NCBI RefSeq assembly: GCF_001307035.1 | Contig: NZ_LKIU01000005.1 | Coordinates: 1,735,030-1,799,029, forward strand | Source: Arthrobacter sp. Edens01 | GTDB taxonomy: Bacteria; Actinomycetota; Actinomycetes; Actinomycetales; Micrococcaceae | Reading direction: 5' to 3' | DNA: 64,000 nt | Shown: piece after piece, positions 37,144-46,001 of the stretch | Layout of the letters: each line of letters begins with the position of its first letter | Numbering within the stretch: the first letter of the stretch is position 1 | Notes under the pieces: generated by a model | Told to the model about the DNA's origin: nothing | Databases searched by the model: none | The model's input: only the letters and a program-made list of their open reading frames with translations | Position numbers and translations under genes: made by a program

Positions 37144-38249
37144 TCCACTACCTTCCAGCCGCGCGAGGTCAGCTCACTGACCAGGCCGTGCACTTTGCTC
37201 GGCAGGACCGAGATTTCCACCCGTCCAACCTCGCGGCCGGAGGCGTGCTCCAGGCGCAGGTCTTCGAGGTTGACACCGATTTCACCGATTTCCGTAAGCA
37301 GCTGCGCGATCTGTCCGGGGGTGTCGTCCACGAGCACGGTGAAGCTGACGAAGGACTGCGGAGGCGTGCCGTGCTTGCCCGGGATGCGGGCCTGGCCGGT
37401 GTTGCCCTCGGAGATCAGCTGCGCCATGTCCAGCCGCGCGCCGTCGGCGGTGGGGTGTTCAAGCGTATTGATCAGCCGGTTCAGATCCTCGCGCACCCCG
37501 TGCAGGATGTTTACCAGCTTCGGGGCGTTGCCGCTGAGGATCTGCACCCACAGCTTGGGGTCGCTGGCCGCAATCCGGGTGACGTCGCGCAGGCCGTTGC
37601 CGGCCAGTGCCAGCGCCGAGGGAGGCGTTTCCTGCAGCCGGCTGGCCACCAGTGAGGACATGACCTGCGGGAGGTGGCTGATCAGGGCCACTGACGCATC
37701 GTGGTCGTCCGCACTCATGCGCGAAACCACGGCACCGAGGTCGATGGCCAGTGCTTCGGCCGTCTTGACTGCTTCAGGGGAGCTCTCCTCACCGGCGCAG
37801 ATTACCCACGGCATGGACATAAAGAGGTCACCCAGGGCAGCCACCGGACCGGATTTCTCCCGCCCGGCCATCGGGTGCGTCCCCACGTACCGGGCCAGAT
37901 CCACTCCGGTGGCGCGCAGGTCCGCCAGGACGGCGGCCTTGACGCTGGCAATGTCGACGACGACGGCACCCTGCCAGTCCTTCAGGGCCCGGGCCGCCAG
38001 CGAAGCAGTGACATCCGGTGGTGCGGCAATAACGACCAGCTGCGGCGCGAAGCCTTCCTCGGCGTCGTCGAGCAGGCGTCCGGCGCCAATATCTTTGGCA
38101 ACCGCGGCAGTGGAGGGTGAAATGTCCGAGAGTACGACGTCGATTCCGCGGGCCCGCAGGCCCAGGCCAATGCTCGCACCGAGCAGGCCGGTGCCGATCA
38201 CAAGGACCGGTCCGGACAGATGTGTACCCCCGTTGGCCAGTGCGGTCAC
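37140..38249 (-). CDS. tyrA: Prephenate dehydrogenase
   Basis: A 369-residue NAD(P)-dependent enzyme that turns prephenate into 4-hydroxyphenylpyruvate for tyrosine. The Rossmann motif VIGTGLLGASIGLGL lies near the N-terminus, the catalytic region THPMAGREKSG in the middle and a C-terminal ACT-like domain (SFTVLVDDTPGQIAQLLTEI) that usually mediates tyrosine feedback. GTG start, 4 bp after rluB. Its presence between rluB and cmk places an aromatic amino-acid step in a chromosome/translation cluster. Confidence 0.94.
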   Translation of the reverse strand: MTALANGGTHLSGPVLVIGTGLLGASIGLGLRARGIDVVLSDISPSTAAVAKDIGAGRLLDDAEEGFAPQLVVIAAPPDVTASLAARALKDWQGAVVVDIASVKAAVLADLRATGVDLARYVGTHPMAGREKSGPVAALGDLFMSMPWVICAGEESSPEAVKTAEALAIDLGAVVSRMSADDHDASVALISHLPQVMSSLVASRLQETPPSALALAGNGLRDVTRIAASDPKLWVQILSGNAPKLVNILHGVREDLNRLINTLEHPTADGARLDMAQLISEGNTGQARIPGKHGTPPQSFVSFTVLVDDTPGQIAQLLTEIGEIGVNLEDLRLEHASGREVGRVEISVLPSKVHGLVSELTSRGWKVVE

Positions 38250-38253
38250 GGCG

Positions 38254-39378
38254 TTACAGTCCGACGGTGGCCATCAGGTGGCCGACTTCGTGGCGTCCAA
38301 GGACGCGGATGCTGCCCTGGCGCTGGTCGCCCAGGCGGATCGGGCCCATCTGGGTCCGGACCAGGCGCTCGACGGGGTGGCCAACGGCGTCGAACAAGCG
38401 GCGCACAATACGGTTCCGGCCAGAGTGCAGGACAACCTCAACCAGGATGTGGCCGGGGGTGGAATCAACGAGGCGGAACGAGTCAACCTTGGCGAAGCCG
38501 TCTTCCAGCTCCAGGCCTTCACGCATCTGCGCACCAACACCGTGGGCCATGGGACCGCGCACCTGGACCAGGTAGGTCTTGGGAACCTCGTAGGAGGGGT
38601 GGGTGAGCCGGTTGGCCAGCTCGCCGTCGTTGGTCAGCAGCAGCAGGCCTTCGGTATTCGTGTCCAGGCGGCCCACATGGAAAAGGCGCTCGTGCTTGTT
38701 GGTGCTCTTCAGGTAGTCGCTGATGCAGGGACGGCCCTCGGGATCTTCCATGGTGGAGACCACACCGCGGGGCTTGTTGAACACGTAGTACTTCTGGGTT
38801 TCATCCAGCTGCAGGCGCATGCCGTCTACGTGAATGGCCACGGTCTTGGGGTCAACACGGACGCCAAGCTCGGTGACGACCTCGCCGTCCACCTCAACAC
38901 GGCCTTCGGTGATCATTTCCTCGCAGACGCGGCGGCTTGCGACGCCGGCACTGGCCATGACCTTCTGCAGGCGGATGCCTTCGGGGTCGTGGTGCTCGGA
39001 AATAACCGGCTTGCCCGGGCGGCGGGTGTGCGTCCGCTTGGTTACCGGGCCCAGGTTCTTGCCGAAGCGTTCGTTGCGGAAGGCACGCTCTGAACCGCCC
39101 TTGCCCTTCGGTGCGCCGGTGCGGGGACCGCCGGGCTTGAAGCCGCCTTCCCTGAAGCCGCCTTCCTTGGGGGCGCCGGACTTAAAGCCGCCCGATTTGG
39201 GAGCGCCGGACTTAAAGCCGCCGGACTTCGGAGCACCTGAGGGGCCGCCGGAAGACTTCGGGCCGCCGGTGCGCCCGGAGGCGGGCTTGGAGCCCTTTCC
39301 GAAGCCGCGGTTGCCGCCTGCTCCCCCGCCGCTGCGCGGATTACTGCGGCCTGAGCCGGAACGGGGTGCCTGTGTCAT
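38254..39378 (-). CDS. rluB: 23S rRNA pseudouridine synthase, RluB type, with repetitive basic N-terminus
   Basis: A 374-residue RsuA/RluB-family enzyme. The first 135 residues are low-complexity: units such as PKSGGFKSGA repeat, rich in Gly, Lys, Ser and Arg and ending at about FGKNLGPVTKRTHTRR. Then come an S4-like RNA-binding domain (IRLQKVMASAGVASRRVCEEMI) and the synthase domain with catalytic Asp in LFHVGRLDTNTEGLLLLTNDG. The modified base is probably in helix 89/90 of 23S rRNA, as in relatives. It lies 25 bp after scpB. The basic tail may help RNA binding. Confidence 0.92.
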   Translation of the reverse strand: MTQAPRSGSGRSNPRSGGGAGGNRGFGKGSKPASGRTGGPKSSGGPSGAPKSGGFKSGAPKSGGFKSGAPKEGGFREGGFKPGGPRTGAPKGKGGSERAFRNERFGKNLGPVTKRTHTRRPGKPVISEHHDPEGIRLQKVMASAGVASRRVCEEMITEGRVEVDGEVVTELGVRVDPKTVAIHVDGMRLQLDETQKYYVFNKPRGVVSTMEDPEGRPCISDYLKSTNKHERLFHVGRLDTNTEGLLLLTNDGELANRLTHPSYEVPKTYLVQVRGPMAHGVGAQMREGLELEDGFAKVDSFRLVDSTPGHILVEVVLHSGRNRIVRRLFDAVGHPVERLVRTQMGPIRLGDQRQGSIRVLGRHEVGHLMATVGL

Positions 39379-39402
39379 TGAGAAGTCCTTCGGGTGTAGC
39401 GG

Positions 39403-40035
39403 TTAGTAAGTAGTTTCTTCAAATTCTGGGAGGTTTTCCAGCCCGGGCAGGTGAGGCGCGATCTGGGGCAGTTCCTCCACACTGCCAAGTCCCAGCTTTT
39501 CCAGGAAGAGCGGGGTGGTGACGTACAGCAGCGAACCCGTTTCAGGTTCCGTGCCGGCCTCGGTCACCAGTCCTCTCTGGACCAGCGTGCGGACCACGGA
39601 GTCCACGTTGACTCCCCGGATGGCCGAAATGCGTCCGCGGGACACCGGCTGGCGGTAGGCAATCACCGCCAGGGTTTCCAGCGCGGCCTGGGACAGCCGT
39701 GCGCTTTGCCCTTCAAGTACGAACTGCCCCACAATGTCTGCGAAGGCGGGCCGGGAGTAGATCCGCCAGCCGCCGGCAACTTCCCGGAGCTCGAAGCCAC
39801 GCGGTTCAACGGCATGCAGCCCGTCAGGTCCACCCCCAGTATAACCGTCATACTCCCGGCGCAGGTCGTGCAGGACCTGCACTGCAGCTGCCGGCCCTAC
39901 GCCTAGTGCTTCGGCAAGGCTTGCGGCAGTGACCGGTTCATTGGCGACCATAAGCACGGCCTCGGCCGCGGCACGGATTCCGCCCGGGCGGACGTCCACG
40001 GATGCAGGGCCATGGTCAGGCTTCTGCGGCTGCAT
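39403..40035 (-). CDS. scpB: Segregation and condensation protein B
   Basis: A 210-residue ScpB, the winged-helix partner that bridges the SMC-ScpA complex in chromosome condensation. Visible signatures: AAEAVLMVANEPVTAASLAE at the N-terminus, LSQAALETLAVIAYRQPVSR and IRGVNVDSVVRTL. The start is ATG 40035, 20 bp inside the end of scpA; the longer open frame to 40404 only follows scpA in another frame. Coupled translation of scpA and scpB is therefore likely. Confidence 0.94.
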   Translation of the reverse strand: MQPQKPDHGPASVDVRPGGIRAAAEAVLMVANEPVTAASLAEALGVGPAAAVQVLHDLRREYDGYTGGGPDGLHAVEPRGFELREVAGGWRIYSRPAFADIVGQFVLEGQSARLSQAALETLAVIAYRQPVSRGRISAIRGVNVDSVVRTLVQRGLVTEAGTEPETGSLLYVTTPLFLEKLGLGSVEELPQIAPHLPGLENLPEFEETTY

Positions 40036-40912
40036 GCAACTCCTCGTCAGCGTCGTCGTATTCTTCGGTGAGCGTCCCGGCAGACCAGTCCGCGGACCCT
40101 CCCGGCTTTCCGGTCCAGGTGACCCGCAGCTCCCCCAGCGGCACGGGCTGTTCAAAGGCCAGTACACCGTCACGGAACATTTCCAGCAGAGCGAGGAACC
40201 GTCCCACGATTTCCAGCGGCGTGGCGCCCTGGGCAAGCTCGGTAAATGTGAGCGGACTGGCCAGCCGAAGCCTGTCCCCGATGATCTGTGCCTGTTCGCG
40301 CACGCTGACCCGCGGCGCGTGCAGGTGTCCCAGTCCCACTTCAGTGGGCGGCCCGGGTTTGGGCTCCAGTGCCTTCCGGGCCAGCCGGCCGAACTCCTCC
40401 GCACTGGTGCGCCAGATGAGTTCCGGGAGCATGGCTGCCAGATGCGGCTCCAAGGCGGTGTCCCGCGGGAAACGCAGCCCTTCCTCTTCGAGCCTGCTGC
40501 CCATCAGCGACGCAACCTCTTTGAACGCACGGTACTGCAGGAGCCGGGCGAAGAGCAGGTCCCGGGCCTCCAGCAGCGCAATGTCGTCGTCGTCCTCCAC
40601 GTCGCCTGCGGGAAGCAGGCGGGCTGCCTTCAGGTCCAGCAGCGTGGCGGCGATGACCAGGAATTCACTGGCTTCGTCCAGTGCCCAGCCCTGTCCCGAG
40701 TCGGTGAGGGCACGGATATACGCAATGAACTCATCAGTGACCGTGGCCAGGGCAATTTCGGTGATGTCCAGCTCGTGTTTGGTGATCAGCCCCAGCAGCA
40801 CGTCGAACGGGCCGCGGAAATTCTCCAGCTGAACCTGGAAACCCCCGGCTCCCGCCGCCGTGTCCCCGGAGCCTGCCTCCGGCGCGGGACTAGGGTGCGC
40901 CGCCGCGGGCAA
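40016..40912 (-). CDS. scpA: Segregation and condensation protein A
   Basis: A 298-residue ScpA (kleisin) that links SMC heads. The N-terminal signature FQVQLENFRGPFDVLLGLI and the conserved EFLVIAATLLDLKAARLLP are present, and a C-terminal winged helix includes REQAQIIGDRL. The start is TTG 40912, supported by AAGGA five bases upstream and lying 23 bp inside the end of the ParA gene. Some Ala/Pro-rich residues precede the domain. Confidence 0.94.
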   Translation of the reverse strand: MPAAAHPSPAPEAGSGDTAAGAGGFQVQLENFRGPFDVLLGLITKHELDITEIALATVTDEFIAYIRALTDSGQGWALDEASEFLVIAATLLDLKAARLLPAGDVEDDDDIALLEARDLLFARLLQYRAFKEVASLMGSRLEEEGLRFPRDTALEPHLAAMLPELIWRTSAEEFGRLARKALEPKPGPPTEVGLGHLHAPRVSVREQAQIIGDRLRLASPLTFTELAQGATPLEIVGRFLALLEMFRDGVLAFEQPVPLGELRVTWTGKPGGSADWSAGTLTEEYDDADEELHAAAEA

Positions 40913-41789
40913 TCAGTTCCTTGGCGAGGCGGCGGTAGGACTCCGCTCCGGCGTGGTTTCCGGCGTAGGAGGTGATCGGCTCGGCAGCAACGGTGGCATC
41001 GGCAAACTTGATGGTGCGCTTGATGACGGTCTCGAAGACCTTGTCACCGAACGCCTCAACCAGCCGGCCGATGACTTCACGGCTGTGCAGGGTCCGGGCG
41101 TCATACATCGTGGCCAGCACGCCGTCGACCTGGAGCCCCGGGTTCAGGCGGTCCTGGACCTTTTCGATCGTCTCCACCAGCAGAGCCACGGCGCGCAGGG
41201 CAAAGAACTCGCAGATCAGCGGAATAATGACGCCGTGCGCCGCGGTGAGGGCGTTGACAGTCAACAGGCCAAGCGAAGGCTGGCAGTCGATCAGAATGAC
41301 GTCGTAGTCATCCGAAACGCGCCGCAGGGCACGTTCGAGTACCTGCTCGCGGGCCACTTCGTTGACCAGCTGCACTTCGGCAGCCGAGAGGTCGATGTTC
41401 GCCGGAAGAAGGTCGATGTTCTCGACGTGTGTTTCCTGGATCGCATCGCGGATGTCCACCTTGCGGTCCATCAGCACGTTGTAGACGGTGACGTCCAGTT
41501 CATGCGGGTTGGTGCCCAGCCCTGCGGACAGTGCGCCCTGCGGGTCGAAGTCCACGAGCAGGACCTTGCGGCCGGCTTCGGCCAGCGCGGCACCGAGGTT
41601 GATGGTCGACGTCGTTTTTCCGACCCCGCCCTTCTGGTTCACCATGGCGATGATGCGGGCCGGCCCGTGGGAAGTCAGCACCGGAGGCTCGGGGAATTCG
41701 GTCAGCGGCCGGCCCGTGGGACCCATGGCTTCATCGGCGGCGCCCTGCGTTGCGTCCTGCAGAGTTGTGGAACTCTGTTCGCTGCTCAC
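40890..41789 (-). CDS. ParA-family ATPase (PldP/Soj type), first gene of the scp cluster
   Basis: A 299-residue ParA-like ATPase with MVNQKGGVGKTTSTINLG (deviant Walker A), DFDPQGALSAGLG, and Walker B VILIDCQPSLGLLTVNAL. The first 60 residues are disordered. In C. glutamicum the ParA-like protein PldP, which affects division-site placement, is the probable counterpart of this scpA-linked gene; in M. tuberculosis it is Rv1708. No parB is adjacent. The chosen start is GTG 41789 (VSSEQSS); the frame is open upstream to 42008 but without support. The gene overlaps scpA by 23 bp. Confidence 0.9.
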   Translation of the reverse strand: MSSEQSSTTLQDATQGAADEAMGPTGRPLTEFPEPPVLTSHGPARIIAMVNQKGGVGKTTSTINLGAALAEAGRKVLLVDFDPQGALSAGLGTNPHELDVTVYNVLMDRKVDIRDAIQETHVENIDLLPANIDLSAAEVQLVNEVAREQVLERALRRVSDDYDVILIDCQPSLGLLTVNALTAAHGVIIPLICEFFALRAVALLVETIEKVQDRLNPGLQVDGVLATMYDARTLHSREVIGRLVEAFGDKVFETVIKRTIKFADATVAAEPITSYAGNHAGAESYRRLAKELIARGGAP

Positions 41790-41993
41790 GTATAAATCCA
41801 CGCTTCCGTCTCTAGCTGTCCTGCTGGCTGTCCATTCCAAGGTTACAACCGTGCAACACGGATACCGTGAATCCGGGCGGCGTAGCGCCTGCGAGCCTTG
41901 ACGCTCAACCTTAACTCGAAGCTTCCGGTTTTCCTCCGGTGCAGGGCTGCGGCCAGGAAGGACACATGCGTCCGGGCTCCACCAGAAACAACA

Positions 41994-42025
41994 AAGGGCG
42001 CCCCGCAATCAGCGGAGGCGCCCTT
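41994..42025 (-). terminator. Terminator after dctA
   Basis: The repeat AAGGGCGCC (41994-42002) / GGCGCCCTT (42017-42025) is extended inward by CCGC/GCGG around AATCA. Read on the minus strand it is followed by TGTTGTTTCT and lies 15 bp after the dctA stop codon. Confidence 0.8.
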
Positions 42026-42040
42026 CTCTGTTGCTGTTAG

Positions 42041-43441
42041 CTAGCCGCGCACGCCGGTAGCGGGAACGGCACTCTCCACTTCGCGGGATTCCTCCGTCGG
42101 TTCCGGCTCCCCGGATCCGGCATCCACGTTCATGCTCTCCTCATCGAACGGCAGTTCCTTATCCAGGACCCGGCGGACCTGCTCCTTGTCGATTTCCCTG
42201 GTCCAGGTGCCGATCAGCACCGTGGCGACGGCGTTGCCGGTGAAGTTCGTCAGCGCGCGGGCTTCGGACATGAAGCGGTCAATGCCCACGATCAGCCCAA
42301 CACCCTCGATCAGGTCGGGGCGGTGGGACTGCAGGCCGCCGGCCAGGGTTGCCAGGCCGGCGCCGGTCACCCCGGCAGCGCCCTTGGAAGCAATGATCAT
42401 AAAGACCAGCAGGGAGATCTGCTCGCCCAGCTCCAGCGGCTTGCCCATGGCGGAGGCAACGAACAGTGCCGCCATGGTCAGGTAGATGGCCGTTCCGTCC
42501 AGGTTGAAGGAGTACCCGGTGGGGACGGTTACGCCCACCACGGGCTTTGAGACGCCCAGGTGCTCCATCTTGGCAATCAGCCGCGGGAGTGCCACCTCGG
42601 AGGAGGACGTGGAGAAGATCAGCAGGTATTCCCGGCCGAGGTAGCGCATCAGCTTGAAGATGTTGAAGCCGGTCACAATCTTCATCAGGCCGCCCAGGAT
42701 GACGGCAATGAAGAGGATGCAGGTGAGGTAGAAGGCAATCATCAGGGTTGCCATGCTCACGATCGCCTGGACACCGGTTTCGCCAACGACAGCCGCGATG
42801 GCGCCAAACGCGCCGATGGGGGCCAGCCACATGATCATCATCAGGATGCGGAAGACCAGCACCTGGATGTAGCCGATGCCCTTGAGGACGGGGGCCCCGG
42901 CCTTGCCCATCTTCTGCAGTGCGAAGCCAACAAGCAGTGCAACGAAGAGAGTCTGGAGGATCGATTCACCGGTCAGTGAGGCCAGCAGCGTGGTGGGAAT
43001 GATGCTGAGGAGGAAACCGACCGTGCCGCCGTCATCTTCCGCTGCCGCCGGTGCAGGGCCGCCGGCAGCTTCCAGGCCCAGGCCCTCGCCCGGGTGGATG
43101 AAGTTGCCAACTACCAGTCCGATAACCAGCGCGAAGGTGGACATGATGATGAAGTAGCCCAGTGCCAGGCCGCCCACCTTGCCCACGGTGGCCGCCTTGG
43201 CGATCGAGCCGATGCCCAGGACGATGGTGCAGAAGATCACCGGCGCGATCATCATCTTGATCAGTCCGATGAATGCCGTGCCGAGGGGCTTCATTGATTT
43301 GCCCACCTCGGGTGCAACGAGCCCGATGACAGCACCGAGCACCACTGCAGCAATCACGGCAATGTAGAGGAGGTGGGTCCGGTCCTTCTTTTTGGCTTTG
43401 ACCGGGGGCTGTTCGCCGCCGGGTATCGTGGCAGAGGCCAT
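42041..43441 (-). CDS. dctA: C4-dicarboxylate:cation symporter DctA
   Basis: A 466-residue carrier of the DAACS family that brings succinate, fumarate or malate into the cell with sodium or protons. It has about eight membrane helices plus two re-entrant hairpins: the Ser-rich STSSSEVALPRLI motif of hairpin 1, the GYSFNLDGTAIYLTM motif of helix 7 and the NFTGNAVATVLIG motif of helix 8. AGGAG stands six bases before the ATG. It is divergent from a CitA/DcuS-type two-component system, which is the usual arrangement for its control, and ends in a terminator. Confidence 0.93.
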   Translation of the reverse strand: MASATIPGGEQPPVKAKKKDRTHLLYIAVIAAVVLGAVIGLVAPEVGKSMKPLGTAFIGLIKMMIAPVIFCTIVLGIGSIAKAATVGKVGGLALGYFIIMSTFALVIGLVVGNFIHPGEGLGLEAAGGPAPAAAEDDGGTVGFLLSIIPTTLLASLTGESILQTLFVALLVGFALQKMGKAGAPVLKGIGYIQVLVFRILMMIMWLAPIGAFGAIAAVVGETGVQAIVSMATLMIAFYLTCILFIAVILGGLMKIVTGFNIFKLMRYLGREYLLIFSTSSSEVALPRLIAKMEHLGVSKPVVGVTVPTGYSFNLDGTAIYLTMAALFVASAMGKPLELGEQISLLVFMIIASKGAAGVTGAGLATLAGGLQSHRPDLIEGVGLIVGIDRFMSEARALTNFTGNAVATVLIGTWTREIDKEQVRRVLDKELPFDEESMNVDAGSGEPEPTEESREVESAVPATGVRG

Positions 43442-43531
43442 CGCATGCTCCTAGCTTCGTTGATAGCTGGGCCCCGGCGGCAAAGACGCTGGCGGAACCG
43501 GAAGTAATCCGCACATATACTCACCCCGTGG

Positions 43532-43547
43532 TGTGACGGTGGTCACT
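43532..43547. promoter_or_regulatory. CRP/GlxR-like palindrome in the dctA-dctS gap
   Basis: TGTGA-CGGTGG-TCACT matches the CRP/GlxR consensus TGTGA-N6-TCACA at nine of ten positions; the core is the perfect inverted repeat GTGAC/GTCAC. It is about 90 bp upstream of dctA and about 90 bp upstream of the kinase start. It could mediate carbon-source control; a site for the response regulator itself is the alternative. Confidence 0.5.
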
Positions 43548-43638
43548 GTTGTGTTCATACTGTTCGCAGCTTCGGCTCAGCATCGTCCGCCCGCACAGCA
43601 GCCGGACAAACCTGTGCTGCCCGCACCGAAGGAGTTCC

Positions 43639-45296
43639 TTGCGTAAGTGGAGCCTGGCCACCCGCCTGCTCACCGGTCAGCTGGCGTTTATCCTCTGCCT
43701 GTCCGCAGGCCTGTCCTGGGCCCTGTATGCCCAGGCGGAGCAGCACAGCTACGACGAAACGGCTGAACGGATGCTCTCCGTCGCGGAGACGATTGCCGCC
43801 GATCCGTTTGTCCTGGAGGCCGTGGCGGGTCCGAACCCCAGCGCCGCCCTCCAGCCGTACGCGGAGGAGGTAATGCAGTCCGCGCACGTGGACTTCCTGA
43901 CCATCATGGCTCCGGACCGTACCCGCTACACGCACCGGACCGATTCGCAGATCGGCCGGCCGTACATAGGCTCAGTCGAACAAGCCCTTGGCGGCCAGTC
44001 CTTCACTGAGGTCTATACGGGCACCCTTGGCCCGTCGGTCCGGGCAATCGTTCCCGTGACAGACGGCGAAGGCACGGTCCAGGCACTGGTGGCGGCGGGC
44101 CTCACCGTGGACCGGGTGGCCATAGCCCGCGACGCCGAGCTGCCGGGACTGTTCATCATTTCGATCGCCGCGCTGGCCTGGGGAACCCTGGCCTCCTTCC
44201 TGCTGAGCCGGTACCTCAAGCGCACCACACAGGACCGCCGCCCGGATGAGCTCGTTGAAGTCTTCGCCTTCCACGACGCAGCCCTGCACTCGCTCAGGGA
44301 AGGTCTCCTGCTGATCAACAACGACGGCAGGCTGGTCCTCTACAACGACCAGGCGGCTGAGCTGCTGGACCTCCCGCCGGAGCGCTGCAGCCCCGTGGAT
44401 GTCCGCGAGCTGGGGCTGCCTGGAACCCTGGCCGATCTCCTTCGCAGCGGAAACAGGGCCGACGACGAATTCCACTTCACCCGGAACCGCATCCTGGTGG
44501 TCAACCAGTCCCCTGCATTGGCTGCCCGCCGGGAGCGGGGCACCGCGGCAAGCGTACTTTCGAGCCCAAGCGGCTGGGAACAGTTACCACGCTCCGGGAC
44601 CACACCGAGGTGGAAGCGCTGACCGGGGAGCTGCAGTCAATGCGAACGCTCACGGATGCACTGCAGGCACAGGCGCATGAGCACGCCAACCGGCTGCACA
44701 CCGTTGTCTCCCTCATTGAGCTCGACCGTCCGGCGGAGGCGCTGGAGTTCGCCACCCGGGACCTGGTGCAGTCCCAGCAGCTGGCGGACGACGTCGTCGG
44801 AGCTGTTGGCGAACCGGCGCTGGCTGCCCTGCTGGCCGGCAAGAAGGCGCAGGCCCGCGAACGGGGAATTTCGCTGGAACTCTCACTTGACCCGGCTGCC
44901 GCCGACGGCGCCGGGCCGGCGGTCCTGGACTCCGGCGAACTGGTGACGATTCTGGGCAACCTGGTGGACAACGCACTCGACGCCGTCCAGGGGCTGCCGG
45001 ACCCGGTAGTCTCCGTGCGGCTGGCTGTGGCGGACGACGGCGCACAGCGGCATTTCGAGCTCACCGTCCAGGACTGCGGGCCGGGAGTTCCGGCAGACTC
45101 GCGGGAGCGGATCTTCGAGCAGGGATTCAGCACGAAGGACAGTTCGTTCCCGGGAGCCGGACGGGGCATCGGGCTGGCACTGGTGCGGCAGGCAGTGCTG
45201 CGGCTTGGCGGAACCCTCCGGCTGGATCAGGGAACGGCGTACGGCGGCGCCCGTTTTACCGTGCTGCTGCCGCTGCCGGAAGGTGCACGCCGGTGA
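43639..45296 (+). pseudogene. dctS: CitA/DcuS-type sensor histidine kinase, frameshifted
   Basis: A membrane sensor kinase split over two frames. The first part starts at TTG 43639 (AAGGAG four bases upstream) and has a helix near residues 10-28, an extracytoplasmic PAS-like domain (VDFLTIMAPDRTRYTHR), a second helix and a cytoplasmic PAS domain. This frame runs into a stop at 44620-44622. The rest continues in the +2 frame (LGTVTTLRDHTEVEALTGEL), with the His box EHANRLHTVVSLIEL, the N box LVDNALDAV and GAGRGIGLALV. A single-base loss between about 44515 and 44590 explains it, either real or a sequence error. As written it yields no complete kinase. Confidence 0.8.
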
Positions 45297-45988
45297 ACAG
45301 GGACGGCAGCATCGGCGTTTTGGTCGTTGAGGATGAAACGGTGGTCGCCGAGGCGCATGCCGAATATGTCCGCCGCGCAGAGGGCTTCGCCCTCGTCGGG
45401 GTGGCCCACACAGCTGCGGATGCGCTGCGCTTCCTGCAGGAATCCCCGCAGGCGGCGGACCTGGTGCTGCTGGACATGAACCTGCCGGACCTGCACGGAC
45501 TGGACCTGCTCCGGCGGATCCGCGGATCCGGCATCCCGGCAGACGTCATGGCCATCACTGCTGTCCGGGAGCTGCCTGTGGTGCGGCAGGCGATGTCTGC
45601 CGGGATCGCACAGTACCTGATCAAGCCGTTCACCTATGCGGCGTTCAGCGCCAAGCTCGACGCGTACCGCCAGTTCCACACCAATCTCTCCGGGCAGGGC
45701 GCCTCAGCCACGCAGTCCGGCGTTGACCGTGCCCTTGCCGCCCTGCGCCCTTCGGTACCGGCACCGCTGCCAAAGGGTCTCTCACCTGAAACCCTGGAGG
45801 CAGTGTCGGAGACACTGAGGAAGGCGGGGACAGCCCTTTCGGCGTCCGAGGCCGCAGCGCAGCTGGCGATGTCCCGAATCACCGTCCGGCGGTATCTCGA
45901 ACACCTGACCGCACAGCGTGTCGTCATCCGTTCCCCGCGCTATGGGGCCCCGGGCCGGCCGGAGCTTGAGTACGCCTGGCGCCGGTGA
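45293..45988 (+). CDS. dctR: Response regulator, CitB/DcuR type
   Basis: A 231-residue regulator. The receiver domain has LVVEDETVVAEAHAEYV (acidic pocket), the phosphoryl Asp in LVLLDMNLPD and the Lys in YLIKPFTY. The C-terminal part has a helix-turn-helix, LSASEAAAQLAMSRITVRRYLEHL, typical of the CitB/DcuR/DpiA group. The GTG start overlaps the end of the kinase gene (GTGA). It probably activates dctA in response to C4-dicarboxylates or citrate, by analogy with the family. Convergent with prpE, with a 13-bp gap. Confidence 0.9.
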   Translation: MNRDGSIGVLVVEDETVVAEAHAEYVRRAEGFALVGVAHTAADALRFLQESPQAADLVLLDMNLPDLHGLDLLRRIRGSGIPADVMAITAVRELPVVRQAMSAGIAQYLIKPFTYAAFSAKLDAYRQFHTNLSGQGASATQSGVDRALAALRPSVPAPLPKGLSPETLEAVSETLRKAGTALSASEAAAQLAMSRITVRRYLEHLTAQRVVIRSPRYGAPGRPELEYAWRR

Positions 45989-46001
45989 AGCGGGCCGGAG
46001 G

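Noticed and set aside
40035..40404. N-terminal extension of ScpB
   Set aside because: This stretch overlaps scpA in another frame, has no ScpB similarity and no start signal; ATG 40035 gives the standard protein.
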